DNA of 13,487 bases, from assembly GCA_964462445.1 (NCBI GenBank), contig CAYWXG010000058.1, forward strand, positions 1-13,487. The letters are read 5' to 3'. The stretch's first letter is position 1. Every line of letters begins with the position of its first letter. The position numbers were made by a program, and so were the translations under genes. The stretch comes from JAGBWK01 sp964462445. Lineage in GTDB: Bacteria; Bacteroidota; Bacteroidia; Bacteroidales; Muribaculaceae. Positions 1 through 7,080 of this stretch are shown here, piece after piece. The notes beneath the pieces are model-generated. The model made no database searches. It was not told where the DNA came from and worked only from the letters and a program-made list of their open reading frames with translations.

Positions 1-16
1 TTTTTGCACAAAGCTA

Positions 17-57
17 AGAGACTGCCCAACTTTTATTGTTAGACAGCCTCTTTTTTT
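17..57 (+). terminator. Rho-independent terminator of an upstream plus-strand gene
   Basis: GAGACTG (18-24) pairs with CAGCCTC (44-50) with one A.C mismatch. An inner AAC/GTT pairing (28-30 with 38-40) closes a 7-nt loop, and a run of seven T follows at 51-57. The T-run lies on the plus-strand side only, so it ends a plus-strand transcript from outside the window rather than the minus-strand lipoprotein gene that ends at 88. Confidence 0.65.
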
Positions 58-87
58 ACTGTTTTCGATTTAGCAATAATACAATAA

Positions 88-972
88 TTAGTCGATTTGT
101 ATTACCAAGTATTTGTAAGTAGACCAGAATTGCTCGGGGTTCAAAATATTTAGAACTTTCATGCCATTCTCATCTTCTACTATTTCATAGGAATCAGCAG
201 GTTGATTTGTCAATACTTTGGCTTTTTTGGAATGTAACGGTAATGAATTCAAACTTCGAATATCAGCTTTTGTGAAATAGTTATGCTGGAATTCATCGGG
301 CATGACCTTTGTTTTTTTCAAGAATCCGGTTTCAATAATTTTGTGCTCTTTTAATTCTGATTTGCTACCAATTACGTAGAAACATTCATTGAGTTGATTG
401 GTTAGCTCGATATTCTTAAGCTCAGCCGCATTTCGTTCCTCTATAGTGTTTGCAACTTCTACATTGAGAGAATCGACATCTTGAGTAAGCTGGTCGATAT
501 AAATGTTTGCCGAAGCAAGACTTCCACGAAGATCTTCAATTGTAGCCTCTTGATTTGAAATCTGAGTTTTGAGGCTTGCAATTGCTTGTCGCAAATGTGC
601 ATTATTAGAGTTTGATTTATTGAGGCGTGCCTCAAGTTCAGCAAGGCGTTGGCGACGTTCGCTAAGCGTACGCTGAATGTCGGCCATGTCATTACGAATT
701 TTATTGCGATTGTCGGGAGTTTCGGATTTGAGATTTTCAGCAGAAACGATGTTCTCAATCAATTTAATTTGCTGCATTCCATCACCAAGTTCATTGAGCA
801 AAGTCAACAAACTATCTTGATCGGCAATCACCTGTTGCAAAGAATCGCGCACTTGCACTAATTGGTCAACCGAAGTTTCACCAGTAGCATCCTTGCTTTC
901 TCCTCCACACGACATCAAAGTCAATGTAAAAATGCCGATAGAGCATAATTTTCCAAATTTCGATGTATTCAT
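88..972 (-). CDS. Coiled-coil lipoprotein of unknown function, Cbp1-like
   Basis: A 294-aa protein with a lipoprotein signal peptide: hydrophobic stretch at about residues 10-20, lipobox LMSC with the lipidated Cys22, then GGESKD. Residues about 36-196 are a long run rich in Leu, Gln, Asn, Asp, Ser and Glu that reads as a coiled coil. A distinct C-terminal domain follows (about 197-294), with motifs such as NYFTKADIR and PEQFWSTYKYLVIQID. From memory, this architecture is common in Bacteroidales and some members are labelled Cbp1-family collagen-binding adhesins; that name is only a suggestion. It is the last gene of the minus-strand cluster, 58 bp after rsmI. A possible own promoter box overlaps the rsmI stop. 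The acidic residues after the Cys would fit outer-surface export, but this is inference. The start is the only suitable ATG before the signal peptide. Confidence 0.8.
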   Translation of the reverse strand: MNTSKFGKLCSIGIFTLTLMSCGGESKDATGETSVDQLVQVRDSLQQVIADQDSLLTLLNELGDGMQQIKLIENIVSAENLKSETPDNRNKIRNDMADIQRTLSERRQRLAELEARLNKSNSNNAHLRQAIASLKTQISNQEATIEDLRGSLASANIYIDQLTQDVDSLNVEVANTIEERNAAELKNIELTNQLNECFYVIGSKSELKEHKIIETGFLKKTKVMPDEFQHNYFTKADIRSLNSLPLHSKKAKVLTNQPADSYEIVEDENGMKVLNILNPEQFWSTYKYLVIQID

Positions 973-1025
973 ATTGTAACGATTTGAAATTTCAGTAAGT
1001 ATATATCTAATTTATAGTCGATAAT

Positions 1026-1033
1026 CAAAATTA
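1026..1033 (-). promoter_or_regulatory. Possible -7 box for the coiled-coil lipoprotein
   Basis: On the minus strand this reads TAATTTTG, an exact match to the Bacteroidetes TAnnTTTG box, about 55 bp before the lipoprotein ATG. No -33 TTG is seen at the usual distance, and the box overlaps the end of rsmI. Read-through from rsmI is equally possible. Confidence 0.3.
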
Positions 1034-1777
1034 GTCGTCAATGTCAGAGTCCTTATATTTGTTGCGATGCACACGAGTAGAGTCATCCTCCTTCCCGGCA
1101 ACAACAACAACAATTTCACCACGAGGTTGGTTGTTTTTAAAATATTCATGCAATTCAGCAAGCGAACCATTGACCGTAGTATTATGAATTTTAGAAATCT
1201 CGCGGGAAACAGAAGCTTGACGCTCGGAGCCACACACTTCGATAAGTTGTTCTAATGTCTTTACAAGTCGTAGTGGCGACTCATAGATTATGAATGTACG
1301 AAAATCATTAGCTAATATTTCCAATCGAGTTCGCCGTCCCTTTTTAGGAGGAAGAAATCCATCAAAACAAAACCTATCGCAAGGGAGTCCGGAATTAACT
1401 AACGCTGGGACAAAAGCAGTTGCCCCCGGCAAAGTTTCAACCTCTACCCCATTACGACGACATTCTCGAGAAAGGAGAAATCCCGGGTCGGAAATGCCGG
1501 GAGTACCGGCGTCGGAAATTAACGCTATATTTTCACCGGCTTTTATTCTGTTTACGATATCGCCTACAGTGTCATGCTCATTATATTTATGATGACTAAC
1601 ACATGGTGTCTTAATCTCGAAATGTGCAAGAAGAGGAGCCGAAGTTCTGGTATCTTCAGCTAAAATTAGAGATACTTCATTGAGTACATTTACGGCACGA
1701 GGTGTCATATCTCCCTTATTGCCAACCGGGGTCGGCACTACAAATAGTTTCCCTTGATTATCACTACGTTTCATCAT
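1031..1777 (-). CDS. rsmI: 16S rRNA (cytidine-1402-2'-O)-methyltransferase RsmI
   Basis: RsmI uses S-adenosylmethionine to methylate the 2'-O of C1402 in the 16S rRNA decoding centre, in the cytoplasm. Family blocks are present in order: LFVVPTPVGN near the N-terminus, AEDTR, LISDAGTPGISDPG, LPGATAFVPALVNSGLP, FDGFLPPKKGRR, YESPLRL, SVSREISKIHNTT and RGEIVVVVAG. The length (248 aa here) is slightly short of the 270-290 aa seen in many bacteria because the C-terminal extension is missing and the protein ends in an acidic tail (KDSDIDD). The open frame can be extended to a TTG at 1780, but two consecutive ATG codons (1777 and 1774) are better starts. It follows the acidic conserved gene by about 20 bp and is surely cotranscribed with it. 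Confidence 0.95.
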   Translation of the reverse strand: MMKRSDNQGKLFVVPTPVGNKGDMTPRAVNVLNEVSLILAEDTRTSAPLLAHFEIKTPCVSHHKYNEHDTVGDIVNRIKAGENIALISDAGTPGISDPGFLLSRECRRNGVEVETLPGATAFVPALVNSGLPCDRFCFDGFLPPKKGRRTRLEILANDFRTFIIYESPLRLVKTLEQLIEVCGSERQASVSREISKIHNTTVNGSLAELHEYFKNNQPRGEIVVVVAGKEDDSTRVHRNKYKDSDIDD

Positions 1778-1797
1778 CAATAAAAAATTTGCGAAGA

Positions 1798-2514
1798 TTA
1801 TCTCCTCAAAAAGTATACTGAGATTATCGCCATAAATTCATTAACTTCAGGATTCTCTTTATCCCAATTCAATTCGTTGTAGAAATGCTCTTCAGCCTGA
1901 GCCATCGATTCCATTTGCTCAATGTCGGTCAATGCTTGAGCGTATCGTTCTTGAGAATTATCAAAGAGTTCTCGACGGAACTTAAAGTTGTCATTGAGTG
2001 TAAACATTTTACGGATATCACCACGCGTTTTTAGCGCGAAGGCTGATTGATTGACATCAACATCAACGCAGTCAAATTCAACTTCAATATCCGGTTCAGA
2101 GCAATCGTCAATATCATCTAAGGAATCATTATCTTCGATTTCTTCTTGATTATCATCAGATGTTTCCTCAATTACTTCTTCTGCGTAGAGAACTTCAACT
2201 ATGATGTCGTTTTCTTCATTTTCACAAACACCATCGGTGTCAACATCGACATCTTCAATTTCATTGACAATTTCCGGAACGGGAGTTTCGTCAACGTCCT
2301 CTATGTTTTCATCAAAAACATCCTCACTATCAGAATCTTTTTCCGCATTAAATTGTTGCTTTAATGCAGAAACTTCAACATCGATTTCATCAATTTTATC
2401 GAATAGAGCATTGAATATGACATCTTTCTTTGCATCATCTGCATCGTCTGATTTCAACAATTGTAGAAGTCCCTCTAACTCTATTGTTTTATTATATGCT
2501 TGAGATATATCCAT
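1798..2514 (-). CDS. Highly acidic conserved Bacteroidales protein, function unknown
   Basis: A 238-aa protein with no signal peptide or membrane segment. An N-terminal helical part (about 1-57) is followed by an Asp/Glu-dominated low-complexity middle (about 58-155) that is likely disordered. A C-terminal block follows (about 165-236) with DIRKMFTLNDNFKFRRELF, a Glu/Gln-rich helix and NELNWDKENPEVNEFMAI. I recall this C-terminal block as conserved in Bacteroidales next to rsmI and dacB, always as an uncharacterised protein; the acidic middle varies. The position between a cell-wall peptidase gene and an rRNA methyltransferase gene, about 20 bp from rsmI, suggests cotranscription but does not give a function. 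The start is a clean ATG. Confidence 0.85.
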   Translation of the reverse strand: MDISQAYNKTIELEGLLQLLKSDDADDAKKDVIFNALFDKIDEIDVEVSALKQQFNAEKDSDSEDVFDENIEDVDETPVPEIVNEIEDVDVDTDGVCENEENDIIVEVLYAEEVIEETSDDNQEEIEDNDSLDDIDDCSEPDIEVEFDCVDVDVNQSAFALKTRGDIRKMFTLNDNFKFRRELFDNSQERYAQALTDIEQMESMAQAEEHFYNELNWDKENPEVNEFMAIISVYFLRR

Positions 2515-2534
2515 TATGCAATTTATTAATTATA

Positions 2535-2542
2535 CAAACTTA
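2535..2542 (-). promoter_or_regulatory. Possible -7 box for the acidic protein-rsmI operon
   Basis: The minus strand reads TAAGTTTG, an exact TAnnTTTG match, in the AT-rich 109-bp gap downstream of dacB. It would give a leader of only about 15 nt. No convincing -33 TTG is visible 19-21 bp upstream. Apart from this box I see no gene or clear hairpin in 2515-2623. Confidence 0.35.
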
Positions 2543-2623
2543 GCAATAATTTTTCTATTATGTTTAAATTTAAAATTATTTAAGTGTATTCAAAGCCCTC
2601 ATAATACTATAAAGTGCTATATT

Positions 2624-3964
2624 TTAGAATATTGACAACAAAAAGCGTTGTATCTCGTTGCGTAATACATTGCGCGAACAAAAGAAATTGTTAACCATCA
2701 AGACCACAACATGAGACGGAGCACCATTATTGTCAATTTTATATCCGGCATAGCAATGCACACCATTCATAGAGCCACTTTTAAGTACTAATTTACCCTC
2801 TAACTTGGTGTTCTTCAGGATATTTTTTACAGTCCCCTCTTGACCTACTTTAGGGAACAGAGACACATAGGCGTCGCGGAACTTACTCTTAGCCATATAT
2901 GTCAAAACATCGGCGATAAAACGTGGAGTTACACGATTAACACGAGCTAAACCCGAGCCATCGGCAATTTTAAGAAAATTAACCGAAATTCCACGTTCTT
3001 TCCAGAAATTGAGTTCTTTTTTTATAGCTTCATCTCGGCTTCCACCCGGAGCAATAGCTCTAAGCAGAGCCTCCGCCATCATATTGTCGGAATGAAACAT
3101 CATTTTTTGCAGCATCTCAATATTTGCCGGAGATTCATATCTAAGTAATAATGTTTCCTCATGGTTTGATTCTATCAGGTTGTTCTCAACATTAATTCCA
3201 CTATTTGATAGCCGTTGTTGCAGGTTGTGCACAAAAACTATTGATGGAGAATTCATAGTGGTTGTGACACTAAAATTTTTATTGTCGACCTTTTTCCCGC
3301 TTATAAAATAAATATCGGAGTTTACACCTCGGATAATATCAGTGCTCGTCGTAGTCTTTTCAACAACGACATCAATATAAGGAACTTCCGGGATGGATTT
3401 TTGCCCATCGGTATATAGTTTAAATGTATTGTTTTTATAGTTAAAACCATAATATCCGGCACCGTAGTCCCAACCGACATCCTCTATCACCCATTGCGGG
3501 CATTGTCCGGTATCGGTAAATAATTCTTCGTCGACAATAATTTCACCGGTAATATTAGTAATACCTTTTGATTTCAAAGCACGAACAATAGAAGACTCAA
3601 ATCCGGGACGTTCTGCGAAGTGGGAACTTTCAATAGTGGGATCACCTGAAGCCTTTACTAATAGATTGCCACATAAAGTATCGCCATGTATTTCCCCTTG
3701 CAAGACTACTTCGGTAGAATATTTAAATGATTCTTTTAGAGAGTACAGAGCAGTAGCCGACGTAACAGATTTTAAAATTGAAGCCGGAATCATAGCGACT
3801 CCTATATTCTCCTTTTCGAGTACTTGTCCGGAAGAAATTTCAGAAATATATACACCAATAGTAGCAGCATCGCGCCCATAAAAATTCAAGCGCTCTGCGT
3901 TTACATCAATGGCTGCTGAAAGAAGTAGAATTAGGGGAAGAAGTGTATATAAAAAGCGATTCAT
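2624..3964 (-). CDS. dacB: D-alanyl-D-alanine carboxypeptidase/endopeptidase, PBP4 type (S13)
   Basis: A periplasmic serine peptidase of MEROPS family S13 that cleaves the terminal D-Ala and/or meso-DAP cross-bridges of peptidoglycan. All three penicillin-binding motifs are present: SxxK at residues 62-65 (SILK, catalytic Ser62), SxN at 292-294 (SDN) and KTG-like KSG at 395-397. The family's DGSGLARVNRVTP block is at about 335-347. Residues 1-23 are a signal peptide, probably cleaved after VNA. The open frame continues upstream to an ATG at 4240, but that extension would cross the divergent tetR gene and lacks the signal-peptide logic, so I take the ATG at 3964, giving 446 aa. This is close to E. 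coli PBP4 in length. It is the first gene of the minus-strand cluster and is divergent from tetR-fabG. Confidence 0.95.
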   Translation of the reverse strand: MNRFLYTLLPLILLLSAAIDVNAERLNFYGRDAATIGVYISEISSGQVLEKENIGVAMIPASILKSVTSATALYSLKESFKYSTEVVLQGEIHGDTLCGNLLVKASGDPTIESSHFAERPGFESSIVRALKSKGITNITGEIIVDEELFTDTGQCPQWVIEDVGWDYGAGYYGFNYKNNTFKLYTDGQKSIPEVPYIDVVVEKTTTSTDIIRGVNSDIYFISGKKVDNKNFSVTTTMNSPSIVFVHNLQQRLSNSGINVENNLIESNHEETLLLRYESPANIEMLQKMMFHSDNMMAEALLRAIAPGGSRDEAIKKELNFWKERGISVNFLKIADGSGLARVNRVTPRFIADVLTYMAKSKFRDAYVSLFPKVGQEGTVKNILKNTKLEGKLVLKSGSMNGVHCYAGYKIDNNGAPSHVVVLMVNNFFCSRNVLRNEIQRFLLSIF

Positions 3965-4009
3965 TATAATTCGAAAAATTAATGTATGATTTGGTAATAA
4001 ATGCAATAA

Positions 4010-4017
4010 CAAATATA
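4010..4017 (-). promoter_or_regulatory. Probable dacB promoter, -7 box
   Basis: The minus strand reads TATATTTG, an exact TAnnTTTG match, about 46 bp upstream of the dacB ATG. A TTGG sits at 4033-4036 as a possible -33 element, but the spacer (about 16 bp) is shorter than the usual 19-21 bp. Confidence 0.5.
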
Positions 4018-4053
4018 CGACAATCTTTGTTGCCAACCTTATCAATACATAAA

Positions 4054-4069
4054 AATATTGAGCAATATT
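4054..4069. promoter_or_regulatory. Palindrome, candidate TetR operator
   Basis: AATATTGAGCAATATT is a perfect 7-bp inverted repeat around a 2-bp centre. It lies between the divergent dacB and tetR -7 boxes, close to the -33 region of the tetR promoter. Size, symmetry and location fit an operator for the adjacent TetR-family protein. A second, overlapping inverted repeat (TTGAGC 4058-4063 with GCTCAA 4073-4078) shares its centre. Confidence 0.5.
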
Positions 4070-4092
4070 ACAGCTCAACGAAAAAAAAATGT

Positions 4093-4100
4093 TACCTTTG
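4093..4100 (+). promoter_or_regulatory. Probable tetR-fabG promoter, -7 box
   Basis: TACCTTTG is an exact TAnnTTTG match, 21 bp before the tetR ATG, giving a short leader of about 15 nt. There is no TTG at the expected -33 spacing. The candidate operator palindrome ends 23 bp upstream, so a bound repressor would sit over the -33 region. Confidence 0.6.
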
Positions 4101-4121
4101 TAGAAAAGTAGGTAATAGCAA

Positions 4122-4742
4122 ATGGCGAATCGTACACGCGAAAAATTAATAGATGTGGCTCGACACCTTTTTGCAAGGAAAGGAGTTGAGAATACGACTA
4201 TGGTTGATATAGCAAATGCGTCGGAAAAAGGTCGACGCACAGTCTACACCTATTTTAAAAGCAAAAGCGCGATTTACGACGCTGTTATAGAAACTGAAAG
4301 CGAACATATCGTAGAGCGACTCCGCAAAGTCTATTCATTGGATTTGCCCCCAATAGAGAAATTGAGACAATTCATCATAATTCGTTTTGAAATTCTGAAA
4401 ATGATTTCAGAAGCGCCAACACCTTCTGAATCCTTACGTTCCTTATTCACAACAAATAATAAACGATACGAAAAGATTACTCAATTGGCATTGGAAAAAG
4501 AGAAGGTAATGCTCAACAATATCTTGCGTCAATGCATGGATAACCCCAACATCGATCGTCGCCAATTGGCACGACTAAAGGTAGTCATGCCATTATTGCA
4601 ACAAGGTATTGATATCTCATTTATGAGAAATAATTATCACGATCTTGGTGTTGACGAGGATTCATTTTCCAATGTAGTAGCCGACTTTATATTAAACGGA
4701 TTGCATAAGCATCCCAGTAATAGCACAATTCAAATTTATTAA
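4122..4742 (+). CDS. TetR/AcrR-family transcriptional regulator
   Basis: A 206-aa cytoplasmic DNA-binding protein. The N-terminal domain shows the TetR helix-turn-helix: REKLIDVARHLFARKGVENTTM, then VDIANASEKGRRTVYTYFKSKSAIYDAV at about 28-55, where TVYTYFKSK is the recognition-helix signature. The remainder is an all-helical ligand/dimerisation domain without recognisable sequence. It stands 16 bp upstream of fabG and is surely cotranscribed, so it is likely to control fatty-acid synthesis (fabG) and itself. The divergent dacB gene could share the same operator. The ligand is unknown; an acyl-CoA or acyl-ACP would be natural given the partner, but that is inference. The ATG is supported by the promoter box 21 bp upstream. 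Confidence 0.9.
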   Translation: MANRTREKLIDVARHLFARKGVENTTMVDIANASEKGRRTVYTYFKSKSAIYDAVIETESEHIVERLRKVYSLDLPPIEKLRQFIIIRFEILKMISEAPTPSESLRSLFTTNNKRYEKITQLALEKEKVMLNNILRQCMDNPNIDRRQLARLKVVMPLLQQGIDISFMRNNYHDLGVDEDSFSNVVADFILNGLHKHPSNSTIQIY

Positions 4743-4758
4743 TAAATTCATCGTAAAC

Positions 4759-5505
4759 ATGAAATTACTTGAAGGAAAAACAGCATTAATCACCGGTGCA
4801 GCACGTGGTATCGGTAAAGCACTTGCAGTGAAATTTGCGCAAGAAGGCGCAAATATAGCATTCACCGACCTCGTAATCGACGAAAATGGTAAAGCGACAG
4901 AAGAAGAAATCGCTGCTCTCGGCGTTAAAGTAAAAGGATATGCTTCAAACGCTGCCGATTTCAACCAAACAAAAGAGGTAGTTGCTGAAGTGCATAAAGA
5001 CTTCGGTAGCATCGATATTTTAGTAAATAATGCAGGTATCACAAAAGACGGATTGATGATGCGCATGACAGAAGCTCAATGGGACGCAGTTATCAATGTC
5101 AACCTTAAGAGTGCATTCAACTTCATCAACGCAACATTGCCTATCATGTTGCGTCAACGTTCTGGCTCAATCATCAACATGGCCTCAGTAGTAGGTGTAC
5201 ATGGCAATGCAGGTCAGAGCAACTATGCAGCATCAAAAGCAGGTATGATTGCACTTGCAAAGAGTATCGCACAGGAAGTAGGTTCACGCGGCATCCGTGC
5301 CAACGCTATTGCTCCCGGCTTTATTGAAACAGCGATGACAGCAGCGCTTCCCGACGAAGTACGCGCAGATTGGGCTAAGAAAATTCCTTTGCGTCGTGGC
5401 GGTCAACCGGAAGACATTGCAAACGTTGCAACATTCCTTGCATCAGATATGTCAAGCTATGTAACCGGTCAGGTTATCCAAGTTGACGGTGGTATGAATA
5501 TGTAA
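4759..5505 (+). CDS. fabG: 3-oxoacyl-[acyl-carrier-protein] reductase FabG
   Basis: An NADPH-dependent reductase of the short-chain dehydrogenase family that reduces 3-oxoacyl-ACP to 3-hydroxyacyl-ACP in each round of type II fatty-acid synthesis. Its 248 aa is the usual FabG length. The nucleotide-binding TGxxxGIG motif is at 12-19 (TGAARGIG), NNAG is at 90-93, and the catalytic Ser143, Tyr156 and Lys160 are in place (YAASK). The C-terminal IQVDGGMNM is typical of FabG. The full catalytic set and the Gly-rich end argue for FabG rather than another SDR, though substrate cannot be proved from sequence. It is translated 16 bp after tetR and ends at a strong hairpin. Its codons look more GC-rich and better adapted than its neighbours', consistent with high expression. 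Confidence 0.92.
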   Translation: MKLLEGKTALITGAARGIGKALAVKFAQEGANIAFTDLVIDENGKATEEEIAALGVKVKGYASNAADFNQTKEVVAEVHKDFGSIDILVNNAGITKDGLMMRMTEAQWDAVINVNLKSAFNFINATLPIMLRQRSGSIINMASVVGVHGNAGQSNYAASKAGMIALAKSIAQEVGSRGIRANAIAPGFIETAMTAALPDEVRADWAKKIPLRRGGQPEDIANVATFLASDMSSYVTGQVIQVDGGMNM

Positions 5506-5527
5506 TCATTACAATTAATACAAATCA

Positions 5528-5571
5528 AATTAGGTCGGGAACTTTCAATGGTTTCCGACCTAATTATTTTT
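5528..5571 (+). terminator. fabG terminator
   Basis: A 15-bp stem (5528-5542 with 5551-5565, one G-T pair) with an 8-nt loop is followed by an A/T-rich tail with five T. It begins 22 bp after the fabG stop, so it ends the tetR-fabG transcript. Confidence 0.85.
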
Positions 5572-5655
5572 ACTACACACTATCTGTGTCGTACACATTT
5601 GACAATTCGTTGAATTTATCATCAAACTAAATCCATACGTGAACATTATTATAAT

Positions 5656-5694
5656 ACTAAAACGCCTTGTCGCTGAACCCAGATCAAGGCGTTT
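5656..5694 (-). terminator. argD terminator
   Basis: AAACGCCTTG (5660-5669) pairs perfectly with CAAGGCGTTT (5685-5694) across a 15-nt loop. On the minus strand the stem is followed by TTTTAGTATTAT, so it most likely ends the argD transcript, 68 bp past its stop. The rest of the 5506-5761 gap holds no gene that I can see. Confidence 0.65.
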
Positions 5695-5761
5695 ATATAA
5701 TAGATTTTATCGAAGGATAACTCGTACCCTATATTGGAGTAAATATTTAAATAATGCGTGA

Positions 5762-6889
5762 TTAAGAATTAAGAGCGGCACGGAATCGAGAAATAAATTC
5801 GTCGGCTTGAGCAATTGTTAAGCAGAGTGGCGGAAGAAGACGAATGGTGTTTGTGCCGGAAGCTCCGGTGAATACACGTTGCTCGAAAATAAGTCGTTGA
5901 CGAAGTTCTTTTACCGGATATTCCATTTCAATTCCAATCATCAATCCACGACCACGAATTTCTTTAATGCCCGGGATTTCGCTTAATTTTTGGATTAGGT
6001 ACTGCCCTACTTTATCGGCATTCTCAATAAGATTTTCATCTTCGATAACTTCAAGCACAGCAATAGCTGCAGCACAAGCGAGGTGATTTCCACCAAAAGT
6101 AGTCCCGAGTTGACCATATACAGGAGTGAATTTCGGAGAAATTAGAACAGCACCCATTGGGAATCCATTAGCGATACCTTTCGCTACCGTAATCATGTCG
6201 GGACGAATACCAGCCCATTGATGTGCAAAGAAGCGACCGGAACGACCGTATCCCGATTGAATTTCATCAAGTATAAGGATAACACCTGATTCTTCAGTAA
6301 CCGAACGCAATTGGCGAAGGAAATTATCATCCGGGATACGTATACCACCGACGCCTTGTATGCCTTCAATGATAACTGCAGCAACATCACCCTTTGCGAT
6401 TTCATTTTTTACTGCTTCAATATCATTAAGTGGAAGGAATGTTACATGACCGTTTGCATTGAGCGGGGCGATAATTTTGGGATTATCAGTAGCTTCAACT
6501 GCTGCTGATGTGCGACCATGGAAAGCTTTACCGAATGCTATAATGCGAGATTTACCGGTGGCAAATGAAGCAAGTTTTAGCGCATTTTCATTGGCTTCAG
6601 CGCCTGAGTTAACGAGAAATAATTGATAATCATCGTAGCCTGATGCTTTACCAAGTTTTTCAGCCAATTTATGTTGGAGCGAATTTTGAACAGAGTTGGA
6701 ATAGAATACCAAACGCGAAGCCTGCTGAGCAAGAGCATTTAGATAATGAGGGTGAGAATGCCCGATAGAAATAACTGCATGACCGCCATAAAGGTCAAGA
6801 TATTCTTGATTATTGGCATCGTAAGTGTGACATCCGACACCTTTTACGATTTCCACGTCGTAGAGTGGATAAACATCAAATAACTTCAT
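5762..6889 (-). CDS. argD: Acetylornithine/succinylornithine aminotransferase (class III, PLP)
   Basis: A PLP enzyme of the ornithine aminotransferase fold, cytoplasmic, that transfers an amino group between glutamate and N-acyl-glutamate semialdehyde in arginine synthesis. Visible family features are LYGGHAVISIGHSHP (33-47), VNSGAEANENALKLA (93-107), the PLP-contacting DE pair at 208-209 in LILDEIQSGYGRSG, the Schiff-base Lys237 in TVAKGIANGFPMG, and GTTFGGNHLAC (262-272). Its 375 aa fits ArgD; the short N-terminus argues against ornithine or GABA aminotransferases. Bacteroides fragilis is known to make arginine through N-succinyl intermediates, so the true substrate here may be N-succinylornithine; this is inference from relatives. 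No other arg gene is next to it. The start is a clean ATG. Confidence 0.9.
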   Translation of the reverse strand: MKLFDVYPLYDVEIVKGVGCHTYDANNQEYLDLYGGHAVISIGHSHPHYLNALAQQASRLVFYSNSVQNSLQHKLAEKLGKASGYDDYQLFLVNSGAEANENALKLASFATGKSRIIAFGKAFHGRTSAAVEATDNPKIIAPLNANGHVTFLPLNDIEAVKNEIAKGDVAAVIIEGIQGVGGIRIPDDNFLRQLRSVTEESGVILILDEIQSGYGRSGRFFAHQWAGIRPDMITVAKGIANGFPMGAVLISPKFTPVYGQLGTTFGGNHLACAAAIAVLEVIEDENLIENADKVGQYLIQKLSEIPGIKEIRGRGLMIGIEMEYPVKELRQRLIFEQRVFTGASGTNTIRLLPPLCLTIAQADEFISRFRAALNS

Positions 6890-6896
6890 TATAATT

Positions 6897-7000
6897 TCAA
6901 ATTTGAGATATCAAACGTAATTATGAAATAGCGATTAATTATCGTAAAAACGCTAAAAAGCACAAAAGTTGCTATTTAATCGTTTTCGAGTGCAAAGTTA
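6897..7000 (-). promoter_or_regulatory. argD upstream region with two -7 boxes and small inverted repeats
   Basis: Two exact TAnnTTTG boxes lie on the minus strand: TACGTTTG at 6912-6919 (leader about 15 nt) and TAACTTTG at 6993-7000 (leader about 97 nt). Neither has a TTG at 19-21 bp upstream. Between them are TAGCG/CGCTA (6929-6933 with 6951-6955) and CGAT/ATCG (6932-6935 with 6941-6944). A perfect 10-bp palindrome TCAAATTTGA (6897-6906) lies 8 bp before the ATG. I see no classical ARG box. The 7001-7080 part holds no gene and no convincing terminator for the FadL-type gene. Confidence 0.4.
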
Positions 7001-7080
7001 CAGGAATAACTTTACAAAGAAAAACTTTATTTGCAACTTTTGAGCTTTTTTAGAGAACTAAAATTGTCCTCAATATATTT

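Noticed and set aside
2146..2503. Plus-strand open frames (Ser/Thr- or Phe/Ile-rich) opposite the acidic protein gene
   Set aside because: They are reflections of its GAT/GAA-rich codons; low complexity, no start signals.
3965..4240. 92-residue N-terminal extension of the dacB frame to an ATG at 4240
   Set aside because: It would overlap the divergent tetR gene and both promoter boxes, and it would bury a normal signal peptide that begins at 3964.
4692..5066. 124-aa antisense open frame across the tetR-fabG junction
   Set aside because: Shadow of fabG codon usage; it spans the end of one real gene and the start of another.
7047..7064. TTTTAG/CTAAAA hairpin as terminator of the FadL-type gene
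   Set aside because: The 6-bp A/T-rich stem is weak and no T-run follows it on the minus strand.
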